Source: WTKD01 sp965243525 (GTDB taxonomy: Bacteria; Spirochaetota; Spirochaetia; WTKD01). From it: a DNA stretch of 64,000 bases. The DNA lies in NCBI GenBank assembly GCA_965243525.1, contig OZ251568.1, forward strand, positions 124,001 through 188,000, in the 5' to 3' direction. The number at the start of each line of letters is the position of its first letter. Position 1 is the stretch's first letter. Below, piece by piece: positions 1-8,240 of this stretch. Made by a program: the position numbers and the translations under genes. The notes below the pieces were generated by a model. The model searched no databases and was not told where the DNA came from. It saw only the letters and a list, made by a program, of their open reading frames with translations.

Positions 1-1134
1 AGCAAATCGAAATCGCCATAATCCATTCCTCGCGGTAACAACAAAAAAATCGTTTGTGTCGGTGAAATAATCGATTTGCAGTATTTCAACATTGCGCAAA
101 GAAATAGGACGCCTTGCATCAACATACTGAGTAAATTCATCCGCTGGTATGTCTATATCTGTATAGACTCTGAAGAAAGCATCAGCATCGTTGTAGTTTC
201 CAATCAATATGTAATTTGTTCCATTGAAGGGAAAAAGGGTTACTGAAGAGTAAAGGATTGCATCGGGATCGTATGGTGTTGCTTGCAGAGAGGTAATATT
301 ATTGGCAGTTGCAACGGTGGTTGCAGGATTAATTGCAAGGAGCACGCCGTCATTTCTGTTATCGTTGTATGTACCTGCGGTAACCAAGACGTTTCCTCCA
401 GAAGATAGAGCAATATCGCGATAATCTTTGACATTTATTTGATCGCCGTCTGCATCTTGGAGGATATTTATCTGTGTTAATTGGGCCGGAGAATTGGCGA
501 GGTCGATGATATACAGAGCTGAATCTGAGATACTAAAAAATTTGTTGTTTGTAGCAAACACAGTTTTTTTCAATGCATTCGTAGTGCCAACCGATTGTTC
601 AGCACCAGTTCCGGTGTTAATGCCATAAACTGCATACTCAAAGGTGGTATCAGATTGGGTGATTTTTAACACATAGATGGTTTGATTGAGTATTCCAAGA
701 ATATGCGATATCTGTCCAGAAAATGGGGTAGCACCAGCTCCGTTCGGAATAAGGGTATTCTGTACTGCATTTGTTGGATCTGTTATCTTCAGCAAGTATG
801 AATGTTGATTGCTGGTGTGAATTACCGATGTCCAGACTTCATCGTTTGCGGAGAGGTAGATATCTGCAATACGCCAATCTGCTGAAGTTATTTGTGTGGG
901 AAGCCCGACTTCATCCCAAAGCTTTTGATCGACCGCTCGATAATACAAATTTCCAAATGAAGTAAAATAGTAATTGCCCATCTTCACAACACCCGAAAAC
1001 ATGTTTCCCTTGGGGAGGTTCGATTGTTCAATCTCTTGTGCAATTTCAATGGTTCGCAAGAGTCCAATATCTGAAACTGATTCACATCCAATGAGAACAA
1101 CTAATAGTACGCTGTATATGATGCATTTCTTCAT
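1..1134 (-). CDS. Putative lipoprotein, C-terminus cut by window edge
   Basis: The reading frame is open from an ATG at 1134 to the left edge, so at least 378 residues are present and the stop lies outside the window. The N-terminus is a lipoprotein signal: MKKC, then a hydrophobic stretch ending VLIGC, with Cys17 as the likely lipidated residue. An AGGA site lies 7-8 nt before the ATG. The body alternates short hydrophobic strands with Asn/Asp/Thr-rich loops and repeated phrases such as YVLKIT, YIIDL and YILIGNYND. This suggests a beta-propeller-like extracytoplasmic protein, but I do not recognise a family. It starts 9 nt downstream of the outer-membrane protein gene at 1144-1758, so the two are probably co-transcribed. 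Confidence 0.8.
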   Translation of the reverse strand, partial: MKKCIIYSVLLVVLIGCESVSDIGLLRTIEIAQEIEQSNLPKGNMFSGVVKMGNYYFTSFGNLYYRAVDQKLWDEVGLPTQITSADWRIADIYLSANDEVWTSVIHTSNQHSYLLKITDPTNAVQNTLIPNGAGATPFSGQISHILGILNQTIYVLKITQSDTTFEYAVYGINTGTGAEQSVGTTNALKKTVFATNNKFFSISDSALYIIDLANSPAQLTQINILQDADGDQINVKDYRDIALSSGGNVLVTAGTYNDNRNDGVLLAINPATTVATANNITSLQATPYDPDAILYSSVTLFPFNGTNYILIGNYNDADAFFRVYTDIDIPADEFTQYVDARRPISLRNVEILQIDYFTDTNDFFVVTARNGLWRFRFA

Positions 1135-1143
1135 AAAATTTTC

Positions 1144-1758
1144 CTAAAACGTTATCGAGGCCATGATTGCAGGGGCTATTTGATGGTGCAGACGTGAATC
1201 TTCTGGAGGAGGATTTGGTCCAAAATAGGATTGAACAATGAGGGTATAGGCTGCACTTGCGCCAATTGCCCAGCGGCTTGTGAAATTCCACATAACTGCA
1301 GCACTAGAACGAATCATGAAATCTGTTTTATACAGCTCTTTGTAGGTCATGTTGTTTAATCCAAGACCAAATGTCACTGGAAATTCAACGGGTCCCAGTT
1401 GCGGTGAAATACCGACCTCCGCGAATAGAGAAAAATTATATATGGGAGTGCCGATCTCGCTTGCCGCAATAAAGAGTTGTACCCCCGCTCCAGCGAAGAG
1501 CAATGGAGTGATATAGATTCCCCATGTTCCACCAAGTGCACCACCCAAGGTCCACATGTGGTCAAAATTTTCTCCTGAGAAGGATTGATTCGCGAGGGGG
1601 ACAGTGAGTGCAAGGTAAAACGAGGCCCGCTGATCGCCTGATTCTCGATTCAAGGGGTTTGCAGATATCGCCGGAGCATCAGCCTCCTGAGCATGCATTG
1701 GCAAGGCAACAATACTCAAGAAAAATATACAAGTAATTAAGCAACTACGATAGTTCAT
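1144..1758 (-). CDS. Small outer-membrane beta-barrel protein
   Basis: This 204-residue protein begins MNYRS with a typical signal peptide ending around MHAQ. The mature part is built of alternating amphipathic strands rich in Gly, Phe, Tyr and Ala (for example LGGALGGTWGIYITP and AIGASAAYTLIV). It ends in ASITF; a C-terminal Phe after alternating residues is the usual BAM-recognition signature of outer-membrane barrels. The size fits an 8-stranded OmpW/OmpA-type barrel. The frame stays open upstream to 1974, but that part would run antisense through folD and has no signal character, so the start at 1758 is preferred. It lies just upstream of a lipoprotein gene, suggesting a surface-exposed pair. 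Confidence 0.75.
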   Translation of the reverse strand: MNYRSCLITCIFFLSIVALPMHAQEADAPAISANPLNRESGDQRASFYLALTVPLANQSFSGENFDHMWTLGGALGGTWGIYITPLLFAGAGVQLFIAASEIGTPIYNFSLFAEVGISPQLGPVEFPVTFGLGLNNMTYKELYKTDFMIRSSAAVMWNFTSRWAIGASAAYTLIVQSYFGPNPPPEDSRLHHQIAPAIMASITF

Positions 1759-1813
1759 ATAGATACCCAAGTGTAACACATAGAATGTGGAGACGTACAG
1801 CAAGGGGTGATAT

Positions 1814-1842
1814 TTGCGAGTGCTTCTTGATTCTGCTAGTAT
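1814..1842 (+). promoter_or_regulatory. Promoter of folD, leaderless type
   Basis: TTGCGA at 1814-1819, 17 bp spacer, TAGTAT at 1837-1842. Seven nt follow before the ATG at 1850, so transcription would start at or next to the start codon. No Shine-Dalgarno sequence precedes the ATG. The crcB promoter at 12553 has the same -35 hexamer and the same spacing. Confidence 0.55.
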
Positions 1843-1849
1843 ACCGTAT

Positions 1850-2710
1850 ATGCAGAAACTTGATGGCAGAACACTGAGCGACCAACGTATTAATGCCCTC
1901 CAGCAACAGATCAACTTATCTGAAATACGCCCCCATCTTTCTGCCATCCTCGTCGGGGATAACCCTGCGAGCAAAACCTATATTCGTGCAAAATCACGCG
2001 CCTGTGCCCGCGTGGGGATCTCTTTTTCAGATAAATTATTGCCATCCACTGTTTCTCAATCTGAATTAGAAGCATGTATTGATGAACTCAATGATAACAA
2101 AGAAATCCACGCAATATTGGTGCAGCAGCCATTGCCAGATCATATCGATGTTGATGCGATTGTTGCCCGAGTATCACCATTAAAGGATGTAGATGGTTTT
2201 CACCCGATCCATCTTGGAAACATTATGCGTGAGAGCGAGGGGCTTGTGTCCTGCACCCCTTTGGGAATTCTCAACCTTTGTGCCGCATACGACATTTCAT
2301 TTGAAAAAAAACATGTTGTGATTGTCAACCGGAGCCTCATCGTTGGAAAACCATTGGCTCTCCTTTGTGTTAGCAAAGCGAATAATGCAACGGTTAGCAT
2401 TTGTCACAGTAGAACTGCCAATCTATACGAGCATACACGATCTGCGGATATACTCATTTCAGGCATAGGAAAGCCTGGATTTTTTACTGCAGATCATATA
2501 AAACAAGATGCGGTGCTCATCGATGTCAGCATCAACGTTGTTGGAGTATCTTCAACGGGAAAATCGATCATCCGAGGAGATTTCGACGCATCGGTGTCAA
2601 CAAAGGCGAAGTATCTCACGCCGGTTCCTGGTGGAGTTGGCCCAATGACGATAGCTACCTTACTGGAAAACACAGTCAAATGCTATGAATACAACAACGC
2701 TGCATCCTAA
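1850..2710 (+). CDS. folD: Bifunctional methylenetetrahydrofolate dehydrogenase/cyclohydrolase FolD
   Basis: FolD interconverts 5,10-methylene-THF, methenyl-THF and 10-formyl-THF in the cytoplasm, supplying formyl groups for purine synthesis. The 286-residue protein shows the expected motifs in order: ILVGDNPASKTYIRAK with the Tyr/Lys pair near residues 45-49, VDGFHPIHLGN, SCTPLGI, NRSLIVGKPLALL of the Rossmann NADP site, and a C-terminal TPVPGGVGPMT. The start at MQKLDGR matches the family; an upstream in-frame TTG at 1814 is the -35 element of its promoter. The 3' end overlaps purH by 26 nt. PurH consumes 10-formyl-THF, so the two enzymes are translationally linked and metabolically adjacent. 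Confidence 0.95.
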   Translation: MQKLDGRTLSDQRINALQQQINLSEIRPHLSAILVGDNPASKTYIRAKSRACARVGISFSDKLLPSTVSQSELEACIDELNDNKEIHAILVQQPLPDHIDVDAIVARVSPLKDVDGFHPIHLGNIMRESEGLVSCTPLGILNLCAAYDISFEKKHVVIVNRSLIVGKPLALLCVSKANNATVSICHSRTANLYEHTRSADILISGIGKPGFFTADHIKQDAVLIDVSINVVGVSSTGKSIIRGDFDASVSTKAKYLTPVPGGVGPMTIATLLENTVKCYEYNNAAS

Positions 2711-4505
2711 AACCATTCTTATTTCTGTTTCAAACAAGGAAGGATTAATTCCCTTTCTGCAAGGTCTTGTCTCAAAGAGCAAAACGATTTCAGTTATCGC
2801 GAGTGACGGCACCTATGCATACATCAAGAAACAGGCTGGAAAAGATGTGCTTGAGTCCTTCCAATTAGAGCGAATTTCTTCGATCATTGGTGATACGTAT
2901 AGCCCCAGTGGCAGAGTTCGCTCATTGGGATTTGCCTTATATGCTGCCATACTTGAACCTGATCCCAAGGATTTGTGCATCGATGTTGTCTATTGTGATG
3001 TATATGATTTTCAAAAGATACACAGCGAAGTGACATGCAAAGAGGAGGCTGTTGAAGGGATCGATATCGGTGGTATAAGCATGCTTCGTGCTGCGGCAAA
3101 AAACTATGAGCGTGTTCTTGGTATTGTGAACGCTACCCAGAGGGAGCGTTTTCTCAAGGAGTTTGCTGAACATGGTGAGATATCATTTGCCACTCGATTG
3201 CTCCATGCAGGTGAGATTTTTTCGTATACTGCTGAGTACGACAGACGTATAGCAGAGTATTTTTCTAATCTGTCGACACAGACGACGGAGGTCCACACTG
3301 ACAAGGACCCGTATTCTCGACAACTTCCCGATGCTATTTCCCTAAATCTTCATTATGCAGATCGTGATGATCATCTGCGTTATACTAGGCAACAGATTCA
3401 CGGAGAGGAATTGCGCTATGGTGATAATCCAGATCAGATTGCGGGTTTGTATACAGTGAACCAAGGACATGCGACATTTGCACGTTCAAACCTTTCTGCA
3501 GGAAATGCAGTGTTTGCTGATATCGAACAGGTAAAGCAAGGCAAGGTCTGCAGTAAGACAAATATTTCTGACATTGATGCTGCGCTTCATATACTGCGAA
3601 ACCTTACAGAAATGCACTGCGTGGTGATTCTCAAACATGGAAATCCCTGCGGAGCGGCGATTGCACAAACGATTGAAGATGCGTTCATCAAGGCCTGGAA
3701 TGCAGACAGGATTGCTGCATTTGGAGGAGTTATCGTGATGAATCGCCCATTCACGAGCAGGGAGCTTGCTCGCGAAGTCGCTGCATCGTTTTTTGATGCC
3801 ATCGTTGCCCCTTCTTTTTCTGAACAGGTGATTGCTGAATTTGAAAAAAGAAAGTCCTTATCGTTGTACGCTCTCCCCAGTCTTGGAGGGCTTGATGCTG
3901 ATAAAAAAGCATTTGATCTACGTACTTATAGTGATGGATCGATTATGCTGCAAGATGCGTTCTTTCCCGGTGATTTTGCGAAGCAGGGATGGAAGAAGGC
4001 AGAATACGATGGGAAAAAAGGAAAATATGCAATCGCAAGAGACCCCAGTGAATCAGAATGGCGCGATTTGCAATTTGGTTGGTATGTGCAAGCTGGAACA
4101 ATGAGTAATTCAATTCTTTTTGTAAAGGATGGGTGTACAATTGGCATTGCGGCTGGAGAACAAGATCGGGTGGGTGCTGCAGCCATTGCGCGCGATAAGG
4201 CCTATCGAAATAGACGTGCTTTTCTCTCCCTCAAGACATTTCAGCAACCATATGAGACGCTTGATGATTCTCAAAAAAAGGAAGTGGAGACCTTGGTTAT
4301 TGCTGACAATGCAGGGTTGCAAGGGGCGACCATGGTGTCCGATGGGTTTTTTCCATTTCGCGACGGGGTGGATATTGGACTGCAAGAAGGAGTGAAAACA
4401 GTTTTGCAACCAGGGGGATCTATTCGCGATTATGAAGTCATACAGGCCTGTAATGAGTATAATGCAACAATGGTGTTTACAAATCAACGGAGTTTCAAGC
4501 ATTGA
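2685..4505 (+). CDS. purH: Bifunctional AICAR transformylase/IMP cyclohydrolase PurH
   Basis: PurH carries out the last two steps of IMP synthesis. The N-terminal MGS-like cyclohydrolase domain is seen in ILISVSNKEGLIPF and GGISMLRAAAKNY. The transformylase domain contains RYGDNPDQ, the catalytic Lys-His in LKHGNPCG, FAAFGGVI-type sequence, and a C-terminal QPGGSIRDYEVIQA followed by MVFTNQRSFKH. At 606 residues it is roughly 80 longer than the usual ~510-530; the extra sequence sits around residues 390-450 (DLRTYSDGSIM to GKKGKYAI) inside the transformylase domain. The gene overlaps folD upstream, and its TGA stop overlaps the TTG start of the next gene, so the whole block probably forms one operon. 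Confidence 0.95.
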   Translation: MNTTTLHPKTILISVSNKEGLIPFLQGLVSKSKTISVIASDGTYAYIKKQAGKDVLESFQLERISSIIGDTYSPSGRVRSLGFALYAAILEPDPKDLCIDVVYCDVYDFQKIHSEVTCKEEAVEGIDIGGISMLRAAAKNYERVLGIVNATQRERFLKEFAEHGEISFATRLLHAGEIFSYTAEYDRRIAEYFSNLSTQTTEVHTDKDPYSRQLPDAISLNLHYADRDDHLRYTRQQIHGEELRYGDNPDQIAGLYTVNQGHATFARSNLSAGNAVFADIEQVKQGKVCSKTNISDIDAALHILRNLTEMHCVVILKHGNPCGAAIAQTIEDAFIKAWNADRIAAFGGVIVMNRPFTSRELAREVAASFFDAIVAPSFSEQVIAEFEKRKSLSLYALPSLGGLDADKKAFDLRTYSDGSIMLQDAFFPGDFAKQGWKKAEYDGKKGKYAIARDPSESEWRDLQFGWYVQAGTMSNSILFVKDGCTIGIAAGEQDRVGAAAIARDKAYRNRRAFLSLKTFQQPYETLDDSQKKEVETLVIADNAGLQGATMVSDGFFPFRDGVDIGLQEGVKTVLQPGGSIRDYEVIQACNEYNATMVFTNQRSFKH

Positions 4506-6721
4506 GTAATTCTGATCAACAAAACAGCAAAGGCAAGCGCACTGCGCATAATACGGAGAAGATTAACACTTCACAGAAACGCTCTTTCGTCCAGCGTGTA
4601 TTGCAGGCACCGCTGAAGCTCATAGCAACGATTGTTCTTATCAGTGTTGCTTGTCTGGTGGTGGTGTTCTTATTGATACAGATACCCTTGGTGTGGATTT
4701 CTTTGAGAAACATCGACACAGAATTACAAAAATTCAGGATGTCTGAATCCCAACTAGACGATGTGTTTTTGAAACTAGAGCAAGACATGAACGGTATTCA
4801 GCGCATATTGTCACTGCCAGAATCGAACTATGCTTGGAATGAAGCATCTGATTCAGAGGCAGAAAATTCTGCAACTGAGTTTTCCGAATTGTTTTCTGCG
4901 ATTGATGAAATAGTCGTGATGACAGATCGTGAAAAGAGTTTTCAAGAGCTGCAGAAACTTGTGGAATCTGATGCATTTGTCACCGTGCTTGCGAAATATG
5001 GACTTGAAGGGTCTTTTCAGGCTTCAGGAGCGTATGGCATCCAAGATGGTGATGTCCTACTTCTTAAGGTGCGTTATCCAGGTGATGATTCTCTGGTGAT
5101 ATCAGCAATTTTTTCATATATGGAACCCTTGCGCATTCCGCTTAGTGTGAACAACAACGATGTGGTCACAGAAAATGTGGAAGAGCTGCTTGATCAAGTG
5201 GTAACAAAAAAAACTGAACTAGAACGTATTGCAAGAAATGTTGCCGATGAATTGTTTGAAGATGGAATACGTGCGCTTCGTGTGGAGCAACGATTAACGG
5301 TGGACATACCAATAATCACTGAAGATGGCATTGAAATACCATTGCAGAAGGCCGGACAAGATATTGATGCCATACAGATAACCGCACGAAATCTTGATGT
5401 GAAATTTCTTGGCCAGGTATATGATTCCTATCAAGAATTTACAGAAAATTTGCCTGCAATTTTTGAGCTGGAGATTCCCACGTTTCGAGAACTTGAAACG
5501 GAAAAGCTGCAAGGAGTATTGTTGGAAACCTTGGCAGACGAGGGAGTGCAATCGTATTTGCAACAAAATGGATTGATTGTGGGTACGCAATTTCGTAATG
5601 CAGATGAGTTTCTCTTTCTTGATATTCAATCCGCGGTTACCAAACAAAAGGTAGGGGCGTTATCAATCAATATCTATTCAAACAGGGTTTGGTTGCACGA
5701 CAAAGATGATGTTCCAATACGCGCATTGCATCTGAATGAACTCTATTCACAAGCCTTTGTGCAGACAGATGAAGATGTCACCGTGGTATTGATTGCAGGC
5801 AGTCATGAATACCTTACTGATACGATGATTCTTGCTTATTGTACTGCAAATGGAATCTATCTGGTTAGCATTCCTCGTGATATCTATTATCAAGATAGAA
5901 AACTCAATACGTATTTTCGTGATTTTGGCATAGAATCCTTTCAGGAAACAATCGAGCGATTGAGTGGTATTGATATACAATATGTTGCTGTTGTTGATAT
6001 GTATGCCTTCATTGAAGTTGTAAATACAATTGGAGGCATCGAAGTAACGCTCGATATCGATCTTATAGATCCTACGTATCGAGTAAAGAATGGCAATATA
6101 TGGTCGACTCTGTATTATCCGCGCGGAACCTATCAGCTCAATGGCATTGAAGCCCTGCGCATTGTACGTTCTCGCCACACCTCGAATGATTTTAGCAGGT
6201 CTGAGCGACAAAAACTGGTACTCGATGCAATCCAGACGAGACTGGCTTCAATGGGATTATCAACCTTGTTGAACAGCGGTGATGCTTTTGTAAGAATTCT
6301 TTCTTTGGTGCGAAGCAATTTGAACGCATTTGATGCGATTACCCTTGCAAGAACTTATTTTTCAAAACCAATTCTTGGCTTAACTGTCTTATCCACCAAG
6401 AATGTGTTGATCAACACCTATACAGCCTATCTTGCTGAGGACGGAACGCTGCTTCCAGAGGATCAAGGCATGGCACTCGCAGCAGAGGATTCAGAAGGAT
6501 TAGAGCAGACAGAAGAAACAGAGCAAGCAGAACAGGTGGAGGCAAGGCCGATACTTGATACGAATATCCTTTCTACGGCAACATCGATTGAAGAGTTGGC
6601 ATTACAACAGGTTGAAGAACCCGCTGAATCGTTGGGGGCGTGGATTTTGTTACCAAAGAACAACGATTGGTCGTTGATCCGATCGTTTATACGTTCTGAA
6701 ATAGAAAAAACAGGAGTATAA
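4502..6721 (+). CDS. LytR-CpsA-Psr (LCP) family membrane protein
   Basis: LCP enzymes transfer undecaprenyl-linked glycopolymers to peptidoglycan or proteins outside the cytoplasmic membrane. The 739-residue protein has a Lys/Arg-rich N-tail, one transmembrane segment near residues 40-65, and a long acidic, mostly helical middle region. The LCP domain spans about residues 424-585 and includes LTDTM, SIPRD, YVAVVDMYAFIEVVNTIGGIE, LNGIEALRIVRSRH and DFSRSERQ; the Arg/Asp residues that bind polyprenyl phosphate are kept. The C-terminus has an acidic Glu/Gln-rich linker. The start is a TTG with GGAG about 9 nt upstream, overlapping the purH stop. A ~350-residue insert between membrane segment and LCP domain is unusual. 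Its acceptor in a spirochaete is unknown. Confidence 0.85.
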   Translation: MSNSDQQNSKGKRTAHNTEKINTSQKRSFVQRVLQAPLKLIATIVLISVACLVVVFLLIQIPLVWISLRNIDTELQKFRMSESQLDDVFLKLEQDMNGIQRILSLPESNYAWNEASDSEAENSATEFSELFSAIDEIVVMTDREKSFQELQKLVESDAFVTVLAKYGLEGSFQASGAYGIQDGDVLLLKVRYPGDDSLVISAIFSYMEPLRIPLSVNNNDVVTENVEELLDQVVTKKTELERIARNVADELFEDGIRALRVEQRLTVDIPIITEDGIEIPLQKAGQDIDAIQITARNLDVKFLGQVYDSYQEFTENLPAIFELEIPTFRELETEKLQGVLLETLADEGVQSYLQQNGLIVGTQFRNADEFLFLDIQSAVTKQKVGALSINIYSNRVWLHDKDDVPIRALHLNELYSQAFVQTDEDVTVVLIAGSHEYLTDTMILAYCTANGIYLVSIPRDIYYQDRKLNTYFRDFGIESFQETIERLSGIDIQYVAVVDMYAFIEVVNTIGGIEVTLDIDLIDPTYRVKNGNIWSTLYYPRGTYQLNGIEALRIVRSRHTSNDFSRSERQKLVLDAIQTRLASMGLSTLLNSGDAFVRILSLVRSNLNAFDAITLARTYFSKPILGLTVLSTKNVLINTYTAYLAEDGTLLPEDQGMALAAEDSEGLEQTEETEQAEQVEARPILDTNILSTATSIEELALQQVEEPAESLGAWILLPKNNDWSLIRSFIRSEIEKTGV

Positions 6722-6722
6722 T

Positions 6723-7133
6723 ATGAATATACGTTTGATTCTCATTATCATCATCCTTGTCCTAGGCATTGTTTTTGTAGGATTTAATATTAAAAATACT
6801 ACCGATATCTCGCTTATTTTCTCTTCAATGGACAATGTTCCAACTGGGATTGCGTTGTTGATTGCTGTTTCCTCTGGGCTATTGGTTGGATTTATCGGCG
6901 GGAGCTTGGAACGAGTGATAAAAAAATCGAAAAAACCCAAGACTAAAGATACGGAAAACCAAGTGGTAGCTAATGTAAAGCCCTCGAAAAAGAGAGGCAA
7001 ATCGAAAAAAGCACCGCAGATTGATGAGGTAGATGCAACTGTTCATTTTGATTCTCCAGAAATGGGGTCGGAGCCGATGAGCAGGCCTCCAGTAAAGAAA
7101 AAACGGGGATTTTGGAAGAAAAAGGATTCCTAA
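6723..7133 (+). CDS. LapA-domain (DUF1049) small membrane protein
   Basis: This 136-residue protein has two transmembrane helices near the N-terminus (residues ~3-22 and ~40-62) joined by NIKNTTDISLIFSSMDNVP, the pattern of the lipopolysaccharide assembly protein A domain. The rest is a Lys-rich cytoplasmic tail, with many KK/KSK runs, ending in KKKRGFWKKKDS. An AGGAG site lies just upstream and overlaps the end of the LCP gene, so it belongs to the same operon. In enterobacteria LapA acts in LPS regulation; whether this protein does so here is not shown by the sequence. Confidence 0.7.
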   Translation: MNIRLILIIIILVLGIVFVGFNIKNTTDISLIFSSMDNVPTGIALLIAVSSGLLVGFIGGSLERVIKKSKKPKTKDTENQVVANVKPSKKRGKSKKAPQIDEVDATVHFDSPEMGSEPMSRPPVKKKRGFWKKKDS

Positions 7134-7145
7134 AGCTATAGATTA

Positions 7146-8240
7146 ATGCGTAAGTCAAACAGCATTTTGTTGATCCTAGGTTGTCTTTTGATATGTCAGC
7201 AGGAGGTACTGCCTCAGGATAATGTGGTGTTGGTGCACGATACCGTTGATGAATTTCAAGTATACTTCCAATGGTTGCAAGAAAACCCCCGTGATTCTAC
7301 GTTTGCAACGGTATTTCAAAAAGCTCTTCAAAACATCACCCACTTAGAGGATGCAAAACTTCTCCAGTCTGAATTGTTTTTTTATTTGAATACACCACAA
7401 AAGGAAGAGTTGCTTCACCTGCTCGCAGAGTTTTCTGAGCGAATATCTGACTATGAAGGTGCAAGGCAATACTATACGATGCTTCTTGATCTCAACGGGA
7501 AAGCTGAGTATAGGATAAAACGTGCGATACAGAGTGTTCTTCTTGGTGAATACGAGCGCGCCCTGGACGAACTGGATTTGCAGTATTTTGATGAGGGAAC
7601 AAAGAATTCTTCCTTGGTATATCAACTCTATGTTTTCGCGTTTCTCGGGCGCTTGGATAGCATTGCCTCTTTTGTTGATTCGATCAAGTTAACTGATCTG
7701 AGCACCGGTGAACTCATTGCTTTGTGGGAACTTGCCCAACAAATTGAGGATGCCACTCTGCAAAGCAGGATAGATGAGGTATTGGCGTTACGTGATGATT
7801 CAGCCTTGCTATCCTTTGTGACAGACCACAAGAAACTCGATCAGGTAAACATATTTCCAAATCCATTGCTTTTGTTGTCACTGTCCAGCGGAACCTCGCA
7901 AATAATTCCATCGGATAATATCCTAGGCCGTACACAGGAGGCTGAGGATACAGCATTGCCTATAGAAACAACAGGAATGATACCCTATGGCATACAACTA
8001 GGTTCCTTTCGGGATGTGTCAAATGCGGTTGCCTATGTGGTATCAGCACAAGAAAGATACCAACCCTTGCACATATACGAGACGAAGCTGGAATCTGGTA
8101 TAGTCTATCGAATCTATGCTGAAAATGCACAGGGTCTTAGCGCTGAGGAATTTATCATAACATTGAAATCAAAGCAGCTTGAAGGTGTTATCCATATGAA
8201 TAAACCTGAAGACGCTATTCTTGTCGATCCAACACGATAG
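7146..8240 (+). CDS. Exported TPR-like protein with C-terminal SPOR domain
   Basis: A signal peptide (MRKSNSILLILGCLLICQQ) leads into about 230 residues of helical, TPR-like sequence (DYEGARQYYTMLLDLNG, GEYERALDEL). A C-terminal SPOR-type domain follows at roughly residues 280-355: it starts IPYGIQLGSFRDVSNAVAYV and has the expected beta-alpha-beta spacing, ending ITLKSKQLEGVI. SPOR domains bind denuded glycan strands of peptidoglycan, so this is likely a periplasmic cell-wall protein. That fits its place 12 nt after the LapA-like gene and behind the LCP gene. The last 26 nt overlap the convergent lipoprotein gene on the other strand. Confidence 0.75.
   Translation: MRKSNSILLILGCLLICQQEVLPQDNVVLVHDTVDEFQVYFQWLQENPRDSTFATVFQKALQNITHLEDAKLLQSELFFYLNTPQKEELLHLLAEFSERISDYEGARQYYTMLLDLNGKAEYRIKRAIQSVLLGEYERALDELDLQYFDEGTKNSSLVYQLYVFAFLGRLDSIASFVDSIKLTDLSTGELIALWELAQQIEDATLQSRIDEVLALRDDSALLSFVTDHKKLDQVNIFPNPLLLLSLSSGTSQIIPSDNILGRTQEAEDTALPIETTGMIPYGIQLGSFRDVSNAVAYVVSAQERYQPLHIYETKLESGIVYRIYAENAQGLSAEEFIITLKSKQLEGVIHMNKPEDAILVDPTR

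Noticed and set aside
1759..1974. Upstream extension of the barrel-protein frame by 72 residues
   Set aside because: It would run antisense through the folD start and promoter, and it would bury the evident signal peptide inside the protein.
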